Source: Glossina fuscipes | Lineage: Eukaryota; Arthropoda; Insecta; Diptera; Glossinidae | Assembly: GCF_014805625.2 (NCBI RefSeq) | Contig: NW_023998566.1 | Coordinates: 141,926 to 205,925, forward strand | Direction of reading: 5' to 3' | Length of the DNA: 64,000 nt | Part shown: in pieces, positions 44,912 to 56,728 of the stretch | Position numbering within the stretch: position 1 is the stretch's first letter | Layout of the letters: each line of letters starts with the position of its first letter | The notes under the pieces: model-generated | The model's input: only the letters and a program-made list of their open reading frames with translations | What the model was told of the DNA's origin: nothing | The model's database searches: none | Program-made: the position numbers and the translations under genes

Positions 44912-47806
44912 CTAATTTAAATACGACATAGGTAAATCGCGCGTATTAAGCAATGTTGCTTTAATGGACTTTAAAGAGTCCGATAACGAGAATAAGTGGT
45001 AGACGTCATTTAGGTTCTTCCAAACGACTCTGAGCGGATTGAACAGCTCATAATTAAACTTACACTGATTAAGCTTAACCAAGTTGAAGTGCCTGGAGAA
45101 GCGGTTAGGGACATTAAAGCTTATTTCACCAAGTAATGAAGGCGAGTCAAAGGCACCATTTATTACTTTAATTAGAAAGGAAACGCCAAGAATAAATCTA
45201 CGTTTCTCAAGAGACGGTAGGGCCAGCAGAAGCAACCTACTTTCATACGGAGGAAGAGAGGCAACCGGATCCCAACCCAAATTTCTAAGGGCAAACAGCA
45301 AGAATTGCTTTTGAACAGATTCGGTTGAATCTACGTAGCACCTATGTGAAGGAGACCACACAACTGAGGCATACTCGAGTATGGGTCTAGCCAAACAAAT
45401 GTACAGCCTTTTCGTAATGTAGGGATCATCAAGCTCTTTGGACGACCTTTTTATAAAACCAAAGCGCGGACCTAGCTTTGCTCATCGAGAGCTCAATATG
45501 CAAGTTAAAACGTAACCTATGGTGAAATAGAACGCCTAAATCTGTGATCGAATCGACATCCTCCAACTTATGCGAATCTATAAAATACTGAGTAATGAAT
45601 GACTTTCTCCTTGAGAATGAAAGCTTCTTACATTTACTTAGATTTAGTTTCAGCAGATTCAAAGAGCACCATGCAACAAAATTATCCAAATCACCTTGAA
45701 GCTGATGTGATAGCGATTCAACAGAGAAGGAAGAAAACAGTTTCACATCATCAGCATACATTAAGATCTGGCTGGAATTAACCACCGATGGGAGATCGTT
45801 AATGTATAAACTAAATAAAATAAGACCTAAGTGACTTCCTTGAGGTACGCCAGACGTAACGGGGAATTCATCCGAGGTGATGAAGTTAAACAAAACCCTG
45901 AAGGATCTATTGTGCAGATAAGAGCTTATCCATTTCACTAAGTAGGGTGGGAAACCAGAGGCTTGGAGTTTAAAGATAAGTAGTCTATGGTTAACCATAT
46001 CAAATGCTTTGCTTAAATCAGTGTAAATAAGATCTGTGCGAGAGCCACTAGAAAAAGCCTTGAAAACATGACAGGTAAACTCTAACAAGTTGGTAACTGT
46101 AGATCGTCCTTTCCGAAAGATGTGCTGGTGCGGAGAAATATACGAATTAATGGCAAAGCCCAAATGCTGAGTCACAGTACGCTCGAACAACTTGGGCAAG
46201 ACACTCAACTTGGCCATGCCTCTGTAGTTCTCAACAAATTGTCTACTTCCACTCTTGTGGATAGGAATAAGGAAACTACTCTTCCAATATGAAGGGAAAA
46301 CACCTAAATACAAGGACATGTTAAAAATCTTTGAGATCACACCACATAACTCGACAGCGCAAGATTTAAGTACACATGATGGAATTCCATCAGGTCCAGG
46401 CGAACAACTGTATTTTAGAGAATTCAACCCTTTAAACCGTCATCTTCCGAAATAACCAAGTTAGGTATTGAAACCGAGTTAGTTATAGGATATGGGTAGT
46501 TTGCTGATAAATCGAAATTAGCAATCGAAAAGTTACGTCGGAAATACTCAGCAAATAGATTTGAGATTTCAAAATCATCCGAGGAATCAGAGCCATTAAA
46601 AGAAACATGAGAGGGATATGTGGAAATTTTTCTTTTAGAGTTAACAAATTTAAATAAGAATTTAGGATTAGCAAACAGAGAGGATTTAATGAACTGAAGG
46701 TATCTGCAGTAATAATGATGGTTGAGGGAGTTAAATCTATGCCTCGCCACCGAGTAAGTGAAATAGTCGAGCGTAGAGCAACTTTTCAAATATTTCTTGA
46801 ATAACGAGTTTTTTCTATTCTTGCGATATTTAATTGTCTTATTAAACCACGGGGGACACCTGCTTCGAGGTCGACACTGCTTGATCGGAACAGATGCAGC
46901 AATAGCTAGATTTAATGTATTGTAGAACGATGCCAATAAGCTTTCAATACTACCGGTTGAGAAATCAAGCGTCAGATGTGAAAGACGATGTTTTAGTAAT
47001 ACAATATTGATTTTATGAAAATCATAATAATTATTTAAAAAAGTTTGAGTTGGCACATTAAGGCATTTCAACAAACCATCATTAATATGATGAAAGGAAA
47101 TGCATATTGATGGATGATAAGGATCCTCAGGTAAACTAAAAGGTGGACAACGATTTACGTAAATTTCGGGAAAATTGGCAAAGCAGAGATCAAGTAGTCT
47201 ACCATTACAATTAGGGGTATGATTATATTGACCCAAATTATGATCAAACAATTCACTAAAGAACACAACAGCCCTAGCAGACGTTGAAGTAGGAACCAAA
47301 CAGCCAGAATTATCAGTGTTACACCAAGTGACTTGAGGCGAATTGAAGTCACCCAATGCAACGACCAAATCGGTGGGTCCAGACCGCTTGGCCACTTCAC
47401 AAATGAGGGCAGCGTGTTTCCTGTAAATGGAGATATCAGAATTTGGGGGAATATAGGTGCAGGTTATAAATTGATGTTTATTAGGCATTTTCGCACGAAT
47501 GGCGATAAATTCAACGTCAGGAGAGGTGGGAAATTCAATTAAATTGGACGGGACTGACGCAGATATGGATATTAATGCACCACTACCAATGCGATTCACT
47601 CGATCATTTCTAAAGACTTGGAAAGAATTATGAAAAAGTTCCGACGAATAAAGATCGGGTTTTAGCCAAGTTTCAGTAAAGGCAAAACAGAAAAATTCCG
47701 TGCTCACTGAATTTAGAAAAGTGGAACGAATTTTAGAATTTATGTCTCTAACATTTTGATAAATGAGAGGTAGTGGGCCTGAAGAAACAATTAGTTTTTG
47801 GAAGGC
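44912..47806 (-). pseudogene. Family J ORF2 (EN-RT), copy D, frameshifted
   Basis: Endonuclease: LIYQNVRDINSK, FTETWLKPD, CTYIPPNSD, ALGDFNSPQVTW, LLDLCF, with DPYHPSI at the end (47806-47080). Linker with CPPWFNKTIKYRK. A one-base deletion near 46438 shifts frame before SPGPDGIPS. RT (46427-45429): FLIPIHKSGSRQFVENYRG, FRKGRSTVTNL, YTDLSKAFDMV, SGVPQGSHLGLILFSLYIND, LMYADDVKLF. A second shift near 45440-45490, then RPILEYASVVWSP to the stop at 44912. No ATG opens the frame: it overlaps the end of ORF1. Confidence 0.8.
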
Positions 47807-48818
47807 GACAAGACTATTGTTTTGGTTTTACGAGGATGATCTCGAGGGATAAATTCTTTAATTAAGGATCCTACTGGCCACAACGGTTTGGTTAACAACA
47901 TATCACTGTTGTCTGTCGGAACTAGTATTTTACAAGAGGAAATTGCCCTAGATTGAGAAGGAGCTATTTTGAAAATGCTAACGCGCTTTAAGTTGACTTT
48001 CACCGCCAGATAACTTTTTATGTTATCCACCGATGCTTCAGGTGCCAGTCTTGACACAAATATTGCTTTTCTGGGAGGAACTGCCGTCAAGCAAATGTCA
48101 TTATTTGGAACAGGAGGGGGGTTCATGGTAGGAGAGTTTCGAGTTGGGGAGAATATAGATGGGGTTATCGCCCTTGCACCTGCAGCTTGTGAGACTTGCC
48201 CAGTCTGGTGACCAACATTCACACGCGAACAGCCAGGAGGAGAGGATGATTTATTTTTCACTTCATTACTTTTAGGCGATGTCGCTTGATTAGAGTGAGT
48301 GGCGGCTCTGGGCAGAGATACTCTTGCCACTTCAGCGTGGCTTAAAACAGAAGGACTTGCCGGCTTGTTTGTAACTGTTTTGCTACCAACCGACTCAGCA
48401 ATATCGGAAACATTACTGTTCATTTTAGAGTTAGAGGGAGCAGTAACTTGTACGAATCAGATTTGGAGAAAGCCAGAGGTGACGTCCCACATGCTACGCT
48501 ACGAGTAGAAGATGAGTATCCAATAAAACGACACTCATCAAACCTAGACTTAATGAGCTCAAACTTTTCCCACAAGGAGCCGAGATTTCTACTCAATTCC
48601 GAGAAACCATAACGGGTCTCCGTGAAAAGTTTATAAAAATCAATGTCTCGCTGCCTACAGTCAGGACATGACCATCTTAAGCCTTTAGACGGGTCAGCAG
48701 CACGGCCGAGAATACCGGCACACTTTGCATGACCAAAGCGCTCGCAGAGCCAACAAGAAACGAATCTATCAGAATCTGGGCCAGATTTCGCCCGAAAAGA
48801 TGTATATAAACACTCCAT
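47791..48818 (-). pseudogene. Family J ORF1 (PHD-type finger), copy D
   Basis: The protein starts at ATG 48818. Residues 1-60 form a PHD-like zinc finger: DSDRFVSCWLCERFGHAKCA followed by RWSCPDCR, with one of the first-pair cysteines apparently missing (MECLYTS). A frameshift near 48450-48480 separates this from the second part (48423-47791), which has a Pro/Ser/Thr-rich stretch and a C-terminal domain ending FIPRDHPRKTKTIVLSPSKN. PHD fingers in ORF1 are known in CR1-group LINEs. ORF1 proteins bind the element RNA. It is broken by the shift. Confidence 0.7.
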
Positions 48819-49223
48819 GTCCAGTCAAAAAGACAGTTGTGGATTATGAAGAACGGACACAAAAATCACTAAAAACAAATCCTGAACATGAAAATTCATC
48901 AACCAAATTTGTGCAAAACTTCGTCGTACGTTGACACTGTAACGAGAGATCAATAGCAACACAAACTCCAAACAGCGAAAAAATAACAGAGAAAAAAGAG
49001 AGAAAACAAAAAAAAAAGAGAGATTTATATCAGAGCTCAAATGAATCAAAGCGTAAAGGAAAAATATTTCTTTTACTTTGAATTCACTCACTTTCTTCTC
49101 AAAGTATATTATAAATTCACACACTATAAGCCAGAATAGCCACGAAATTCAACAAAAAATTAAAATATTAATTGCCGAAACAAAATATGGACGACTATAC
49201 CGCGCGACAGAGTTGCCAGACTG
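48819..49223 (-). promoter_or_regulatory. 5' UTR / internal promoter of family J copy D
   Basis: About 400 bp between the 5' terminal CAGTCTGGCAACTC and the ORF1 ATG. It is T-rich on the coding strand. Pieces resemble the upstream region of I-like copy B (see finding). Confidence 0.5.
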
Positions 49224-49981
49224 AACAAATACATATATACTTTATAAGGTCTCCGAAGCTTCCTTTTGGGAGTTGCAAACATTATAATAAAATAATTGCA
49301 TCTTTCAGTGGTGGGTATAAAAAAGCTTATAAAGTATTCACAATGTTCTTTCAAAATAGTACATAAAATTCGTAATGTGAAAAACACTGTAAACCAAACC
49401 AAAACTGTAAATGACGCAATCCAAGGCACATGTTTGGAAGGAAACAACAAAACCTAGCCAGATAATAAATAACACGAAGCAAGAAGCACAGGAAAGGTAC
49501 GGCCACGAATGTGACGCAATAGAAGCCAAATAGGCCAAAAAAAGAAAGAGAAAGAAGCGGAGACGCTTTTTGATGAGAACCAGAAGTAATGATCGCAAAA
49601 AGCAAACCGATATTAACACTCAAAACCAATTCGATGAATTAAATTAAATTAAAGCAAAGTTCGATTAGCACCAATTTTTACAATTAATTAGGCTTAAAAT
49701 CGTTTAACACAATAAAATACAATTTACGGATGGAAAAAACATGACCTCAGGTCGCGGGCTAAATTGCGGTGAAAATTGTATGTACAGCGTTTTATTTCGG
49801 ATGTGCGATAAGCTTCCTATGAAATCAAATTTGTTGGAAATTTCTTTGTTGTTGGAGTTCTCGATTTCGAGGAATATGAACGACTTTACCAGCTTTGCGC
49901 CATTGCCGACTACATTCTTTATATCACTCCATATTTGTTCTTTTTTTTATCTTTTACTTTATTAGTCTTTTACTCTATTAG
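49224..49981. other. Spacer
   Basis: A-rich non-coding DNA on the plus strand. Overlapping short frames on the minus strand (49629-49351) have no support. Confidence 0.5.
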
Positions 49982-50398
49982 TGCAAGAACCTAAATGACG
50001 TCTACCACTTATTCTCGTTATCGGACTTATTAAAGTCCATTAAAGCAACATTGCTTAATTCGCGCGATTTACGTATGTCGTATTTAAACTAGCTTTTATC
50101 CTTAAAAAGTCGTTACGTTTCGAAAGTGAATTATTGTCAATTTATTATCGGTTGCCAAGCTTATGCATGTTTGCGATGGCTTAGGGGTTCATTTGCAATT
50201 TGGTCCTGTACCGGTTGTCGTGTGGCCCTATGCTGATAGTGTATATGCTTGTTTTTTCTTTTTTTTTTCTTCTTATATGTTTTATTATGCTTATACTCAA
50301 TTTTATTGTTAATTAATATAAGTTTTGCATTACGAGCCAATTGAACTCGACTGTTATTTGTTTAGTTGAGTTTCTAGTATAAGTGGAATAAATAAAAT
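49982..50398 (+). mobile_element. Family J LINE, 3' fragment ending at the assembly gap
   Basis: Contains the last ~35 codons of ORF2 (KNLNDVYHLFSLSDLLKSIK) and the 3' UTR. The sequence breaks off in the AATAAAAT tail at 50398, where the Ns begin. Confidence 0.85.
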
Positions 50399-50498
50399 NN
50401 NNNNNNNNNNNNNNNNNNNNNNNNNNNNNNNNNNNNNNNNNNNNNNNNNNNNNNNNNNNNNNNNNNNNNNNNNNNNNNNNNNNNNNNNNNNNNNNNNN
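50399..50498. other. Assembly gap (100 N)
   Basis: Exactly 100 undetermined bases, the usual filler for a gap of unknown size. The sequences on each side may not be adjacent in the genome. Confidence 0.98.
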
Positions 50499-53170
50499 AA
50501 TAAACCTAGATCTTTCTAGTATACCTGTTCTCACGAAAAGTGGCGACTAAGCCAGGTTTTGTAGCTTTTTATAATGAAAACAGGTAAGGAATGATAAAAC
50601 GTCTAAGAATTAAATAAAGTTTGCTAAAGTTGGATCAAGATAATTGACACCTTTGAATATAATAATAATAATGTATAAGTTTTGGTGTACCATCACGAAT
50701 ATGGTATACAATTTTGTAGGGACGTAAAACATATTTTTTATATTAATAAATAATATACTATTAAATCACCTAGGTCCAAACACATCGCGCTCATTGACTC
50801 TCGCCTGAAGAAGATTTCCAGAGCTAATGTCTGCTCTTGATAATGGCAAGGAGGAAAGCATATTTGCAAATTACTTTGGTCTACAGCCTTCTACTTTATT
50901 ATTATCAATATATTATCAATAGAAATCTTATTCGAACTCACCTGCTTCGAACAAGGTACAACCATCTTTGTTGCCTTGTATGTAATGGTATTTGTTCTGT
51001 TCAAAGGCAACTTACAAGTGTGTATCTTAACATAAAGTGTAATACTGAAATGGACTCCGACATTGGTCGTTTCGAACAAGATCCAACCATTCCTCTTACG
51101 TTGGCCATTTTCGTATATAATGGACTTCGGTCGTTGAGACTGCATCAAACAAAGTAATGTGGGATATCTAATGGTCGACTTTGCCGGAATGTAATGGTTG
51201 TATTTGGTTATCTGTTTCTGTTGTCCATAGAATTTAGGTAAACGGCATTGTTTAATGCATAATTAATTATGTATTTTGAAATGTGACTTGTCCTTATTCA
51301 TTCCAATTTGTTGTCATCGTAAATGGTTTCAGTGTTCGTGTAGGAACTGTTCTTTACTTAATTAATGTGAAAATGACATCATTGTAACATTTTATCTATT
51401 CTCTCCTAACATTATCCCTACTGTCTCTTTTACACTCTAAGTTGTCTCATGTAATGAAACACAGAAATTGTCATCATAGACGCTAGGCATTATGATTACA
51501 TTTTTGTAGACAAATTTTTTTTGTTATTGCTATAACACGATATTCTGAAAGCAATCGCATTTCGATTTTGAATAAGAGATGCAGTGGCTGTGATTCCATT
51601 TCCTTTTCTTTGATATTTTTCGTTATATGAATTTATGACAGTACTGTATATGCTGATTTTTCTTTTTCCATAATTTGTTTTGATTGGATGCAATGTTCTG
51701 ATTAGATAACGTTTGTTGATAATTCAACATTATTATACATATTATTCAACCTATTGTACATTATTCAACATATATATAAGTTTATCTTCTGGTACCTATT
51801 CTTTATTTTGTAAGCTATAACGCTTATGCGGTTATTTCCGTTCCGTTATGCTTTCTTCATTATTCTCCTTCGTATTGTGTGATCAATCAACTCCGATGGG
51901 AGTTGTCCGTGTTTTTATGATTTTCTTCGTTAGATATACATCCTTGAATAACGGCGGTTCAATCGAAGATACGATAATTCTTTCATCTTATATCTATTTC
52001 ATTAATTTCCATAGCTGTATGAAATATTAAATGGTCTATATTTACCTTGGCGTTGTATATTACATTATTATATATGCGAACCTAGGACTGAGGCCTAAAT
52101 TACAGTTGTTCAATTTTTTTCTCTATAGTTTTTATTTTTAAATTTGGTAGATTACTTTTTTCCCGTAGATTTTTTTCCCTGATTTTGCTGCTTTTTACAA
52201 TTAATAGGAGCTGTTTGTTTAACTCTGTTGCCGACTTGTCATTTTTTATTACGTCTACAGTTTATGGCCTCTCTATTATTACGCTACTGTTTCTATTGGC
52301 TTCTATTCAACCTGACCTTGCAGAAATTTTGCTGCTCTTTTGTTACGATGACAAGCGCAAACCGTGTTGACGCGGGGCGTATCGGGTGCTAAATTGTTGG
52401 TCGGTAATTCTGTCACTTCCGGATGCTGAACCATGTTGAAATTTTACATGCACTTCTAGTTAAGGCGACAACGCAATGCGAGAAGCAATTTTGTCAGTAT
52501 TCAAAATAGTAGCCGCTGCAAGAAATATCAAATACGAAGAAATCGGCCGATGTTTCGGGTATTTCAAAACTTTGCGCATATTTTTTTATTGTACTGTAAT
52601 GTTGTGAAAAATTCGTAGAGCGACGTAAGAGACCTATTATATTCGCCCAAACGTATGTATCCAGCCTTTAGGATTTTTATGAATGATTGTTATGTTTGCC
52701 AAATAGCTGTGGTTTGATTCTAAAGATGGTGGTGTTTGCACAAGATATGATGGGACAATTCCATCGCTTATTCGCAGAATTCAATTTTCCCAATTCTAAA
52801 GCCAAATTTTCCAATCCAAATCAGCCATAATTCCTTTAGGTGGCTTATAAGCCGCGTAGAAGTTAAATAGCTTATGTGCTGTGCCGGGAGATTTTCGCTT
52901 GCCGTTGCATGCTGCTTATCCTATTTGTATCAAAGAAGAAAAATAAATTCCTGCGTGGGAAGAAGAATTTGTCGATAAAAAAGAAGAAACTAACTAGGGC
53001 CAGTGCTTCGTTCTTTTGCATTTCCCATGTGTGTACGGAGTTAAATATTTGAGTGCGTATTGTTATATTAAACAACTCAAATTATTGACAGGTGACCTAA
53101 TAGAAGTTGTGTAGAAAAAGTACAGAACCGTTGAATTTTTTCAAACTAAGCAAATAATTGATTTATGAGT
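50499..53170. other. AT-rich spacer
   Basis: About 2.7 kb with no recognised gene. Related words in opposed or repeated order near 50945-51090 (TTCGAACAAGGTACAACCAT, TTCGAACAAGATCCAACCAT) are the only internal structure noted. Confidence 0.45.
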
Positions 53171-54834
53171 TGTAAGGAAGCGTTTTGCTTCCTTACGAAA
53201 TACAAGTTCGTCCGCCTAAGACAGTTAGCCACAGCGAACAACCCGTCAGTCCGATCTGTCCGTGAACGACTGTTCGGGGTAATAAAAACAGGAACGCACA
53301 CTCCAGCACTATTTGTATGGTAAAGAGAAAAATTATAAACACAAATCGAATATGCCTATGTTAGTAAACCCATAGGAACACATACCCTTGTATAAAAGAT
53401 ATAAACGACAAAACCCCACAACAATCTATATAAAGAGACTAGACCATATTAAAGTCACACACATGTACAAACACTCATGTACAAAATATATAGGCAAGTA
53501 CCCTTAACGATGTATATAAAAAGATCAGGCCACAAAAAACATACACACATGTAGGAATACCCGTATATAAAAACCTACAACAATGCATTTAAAAACGCTA
53601 GGCCATACATAAAAAAAAAAGGAGGAACTTACACAGATGTATAAACATCCATGCAAAAAATATATAAGCACATGCAAGCAAGACACAAAACGCGTAGAGC
53701 ATTATACATTATTGCATAAGCACCGTTAGGTCAGATAAAACTGTCAAGCAAAGTACAAAGTTGTACAGCACCGTTAGGGTATACAAAACTTACAGGAGTA
53801 AGTACTTAGGTAGAAAAAAAATAAGAGCATACGACAATGCATAAACTGCATACATAATTGGTACAAAGGCACGATCACATATGCCAAGCATGTAGAAACA
53901 CACAAAGTAAAGCATACGCGAACACAAGGGCATAGAAAGGTACAAGCACTCACATACCTAACGGTGGCTGAATCACGCGATTTGGTACGTTGGTGCCTGT
54001 TGCGTAGAAATTTGAACAAACATAGTAATAAGCTAGATGTAAGTTGGTATTAAGTTATGTATAAGCAGGATCATGCAAGTCGTAACTAAGGTTGCGACTG
54101 TAACCAACCTAAGCTAAGCATACACATAAGCATCATACCTCAAGGCATATGTAAACACAGAACATGTTGGCAATAGGACAAGCGAGCGAGACTTCAGCTA
54201 TAAAAGAGCAGCACATCGCACAGATTCTTTCATTTTGGTGTCATAGCTGCCTGAAGGTAAGTGGGTACGGACAATGAGACTATTTTTTTTTCTTGACTTT
54301 ACGGATAGGGGATGTACTGGCTAGCTGTTAGTCGTCATCCCTGAAGGACCTTTAAGACAAATGACTCTACGGATAGGGGATGTACTGGCTAGCTGTTAGT
54401 CGTCATCCCTGAAGGACTTTTAGAACAAATGACTCTACGGATAGGGGATGTACTGGCTAGCTGTTAGTCGTCATCCCAGAAGAACGGAGGAACATTTTGT
54501 CTTTTGTATTAACCGACGAGTAAGGAAACGGAGACAAACCGGCGGCAGCTATAGCACTGGCAACATATCCGGTTCTTTTCTTTTAGCGTCCCGCGATATT
54601 AAAAGCGAAACGAAAACGAAGTTCTAATTTCGTGAGTAAAAAGCAAAACGGTAATAGCGCGACAAAGTCGGGTCACCTCGCTGGTTCTTTTTCCTCGCCA
54701 ACTTCTACACAACGCTGCACTCCTGTGAATACAAAATAAAGACATTGAACATCAGTACCGAAGGTCCAGTAAATTTCAATTCAAATAAATATTCTTGCAG
54801 CGAACCTTGGAGTGGCTGAGTTATACCCCGCCGT
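53171..54834 (+). mobile_element. LTR of an LTR retrotransposon, copy 2
   Basis: Related to the LTR at 14911. Starts TGTAAGGAAGCGTTTTGC with a perfect 10-bp palindrome (53172-53181 and 53187-53196). U3 has degenerate ACATGTA/GTATATAAA repeats. TATAAAA at 54199-54205, then GTGTCATAGCTGCC, three tandem 68-bp repeats (54297-54480), AATAAA at 54735-54740, ACCGAAGGTCCAGTAAAT and GAGTGGCTGAGTTATACCCC at the 3' end. The DNA transposon begins two or three bases later, so the exact end is uncertain. It is not known if any internal region survives. Confidence 0.65.
54297..54482 (+). repeat. Three tandem 68-bp repeats in the LTR leader
   Basis: Units begin at about 54297, 54365 and 54433 with ACTCTACGGATAGGGGATGT and continue CTAGCTGTTAGTCGTCATCCC. 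The third is shortened. The repeats lie just downstream of the TATA box and are absent from the first LTR. Confidence 0.85.
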
Positions 54835-54836
54835 TA

Positions 54837-56726
54837 CTCTATACTTTGCATATTAGCCCTTGATTTTGATAGTGGTATAAGTCACATTTTCCTTGTTTCG
54901 TGATATTTTGAGTTTTGCGTTTCAAAGGATTAAAAAATATTTTTGTATTATGGAATATGAATTTTCGACAGTAAAGTAGTGTCAACAAACAAGTATTTAT
55001 TGTGATTGTGAAATTTATAACCATTTTTAAAAGGAAATGTTGTTTTGAAAGGTTGAAATGACTTATACCACCTTCAAAAATGGCTTAATAAATGACTTAT
55101 ACCTTCAAGAAAACATTTTTATTAATAATTAATAATTATTATTAACATTTTATTCAAACTCATTTCATTGTAACCAAGTAAAAATTGGTGTGATATAGGG
55201 TAGTATATCCATCATATATTCTCGTCTTCATTACTGGATGCTTCTATTTTTTGTTTTAGTGAATCACACTTTTGACACGTGTTTTTACGAGCGGCATGAA
55301 AATTTAAATTGAGCTCCGTATTGAATATAAGTCCACTCCTTCCCACGTGATGTATTATTTTCATTACATTTTCTTACATACAGCTCATACATTTTTCGAA
55401 GATCTAAGTCAGCACTTAGATACTTTCGACCTGAAGTGTGATGTGATCTCCTATAATGGCTCTCACATGTTGGAAAACTCAGAATATGTTCTCCTAGCAC
55501 TTTAATTTTATCTTCATTTGTTTTTCTAGATGAACCAGCCATTTTGCCACGACCATCAGTTCCAGGTGTATTAGCATTTAAAACACGGCTTAATCTTCCG
55601 TTAGATATTTCGAAAGTATCCAAAAAGAAAGTTTTGTAAACAGAAACTTCTGAATTCCGTACATATAGATGAAACTTAAAACTACATTTTCTCATATATC
55701 CTTCGTAATTTCTGGGTCGTCTTTGTTTTATTGATTGTTTTCGAACCAAACCATACAGCAACAAATTCTGTTTTTCGAAATTTTCAAATTTCCAAAAGGA
55801 AACACAATTAGCTTTCCTGTCTTCATATCCGATCCCATTTATTCATTTTTTGGAACAAAGGCTATCTTTATTGTCGAAAAGTTACCACTCACATGCTAAG
55901 ACTCTTTTGTTTCATATTTCTCTTCACTATTTCTCTTCATTTTTCTTATATTTTGTGCATAATTACGTGGATTTCGTGTCCTTTCTTGACTTCATGTTGT
56001 TTTCTTCCATTTGTAGGGGTTCCGAATTAACTTTTAAAGTATTGTTATGAAATTCGCATTCATGAGATACAGTCCGTATCACTAGATCGTGGATCAAGAG
56101 AAATGCACTTCAAAGTTCTTTTGTTTTACTACTTTGTCTTTCACAACAGTAGGAATATTTATTTACAATTTATTTTGGCCGTACTCTCAACTTCTACTTT
56201 CTTGCCAGACTAACTCTACTTTTCACAAATATTCTATTTATATACAATTTTACAAGAATGTTACTATCTAAATTTATGTTTTTCTTTCTAATCCCAGCCT
56301 GCTTTTCCTCTAATCTTTTTCATCGGCCTGCACTTGCATGACGCGTCTGCGAATGTGCACTTAGCTTTTACCCGTCTGCTTTTCTGCTAATCGTTTCCAT
56401 CGGCCTGCAGCTGCAAGAGGCGCGTGCGAATGCTCATTTGGTTTTTCCTTCGTTAGGGACTTTATTATTAGGGAAAATTACTTAGCTAATATTAACTGAA
56501 TTTGGGATTTTCGTAACAGTATTAACAGACTGACTTATACCACTATCAAAACAAACAGTAATTGTTTTTTGTTTACCAACCAAAAAATAAACCCGTTTCA
56601 TTGAGTTAATTTTCATGGCATACTGCTGTTATTTTATTAGGATTTGATATGAAATAACTGATAAACACAATTTTTAAAATTTTTGAATTATACCACTATC
56701 AAAATAAAGGGCTCCTATATATAGAG
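54837..56726 (-). mobile_element. DNA transposon with TIRs and TA flanks
   Basis: Ends CTCTATA...TATAGAG are flanked by TA on both sides (54835-54836, 56727-56728). Inverted terminal repeats share AGCCCTT(G/T)ATTTTGATA followed by GTGGTATAA (54856-54882 and reverse complement at 56687-56712). The subterminal motif ACTTATACCACTATCAAAA recurs inside (about 55059, 55089, 56531). One coding region on the minus strand. Size is 1890 bp. TA flanks are used by Tc1/mariner and several other groups; the protein is not a Tc1 transposase I recognise. Confidence 0.65.
55222..55764 (-). pseudogene. Protein of the 54.8-kb DNA transposon, frameshifted
   Basis: Minus strand. About 145 open codons with VYKTFFLDTFEISNGRLSRV, then GTDGRGKMAGSSR, HILSFPTCESHYRRSHHTSG, YLSADLDLRKMYELYVRKCN. 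A one-base shift near 55318 continues into FNTELNLNFHAARKNTCQKC and ends at 55222. This order (FFL.T..IS.., RGKHG-like, IxSFPxxESHYxR, YLxxxLxxxKMYxLY, FNxExNLxFHxxxKxxCxxC) is one I know from multicopy 'uncharacterised' proteins of insects and other invertebrates. I cannot name the superfamily. It is likely the N-terminal half of a transposase; the rest is missing. Confidence 0.55.
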
Positions 56727-56728
56727 TA

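Larger units (their letters stand above)
44590..49223 (-). mobile_element. Family J LINE, copy D (near full length)
   Basis: About 4.6 kb on the minus strand: putative 5' end CAGTCTGGCAACTCTGTCG at 49223, 5' UTR, ORF1 (48818-47791), ORF2 (about 47800-44912), 3' UTR, and an (AAAT)n tail at 44590-44625. ORF1 has a PHD-type finger, ORF2 has endonuclease and RT but no RNase H. The architecture and microsatellite-like tail suggest the CR1/Jockey group; the exact clade needs a tree. It is the reference for the truncated copies here. One frameshift in ORF1 and at least two in ORF2. Confidence 0.85.
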
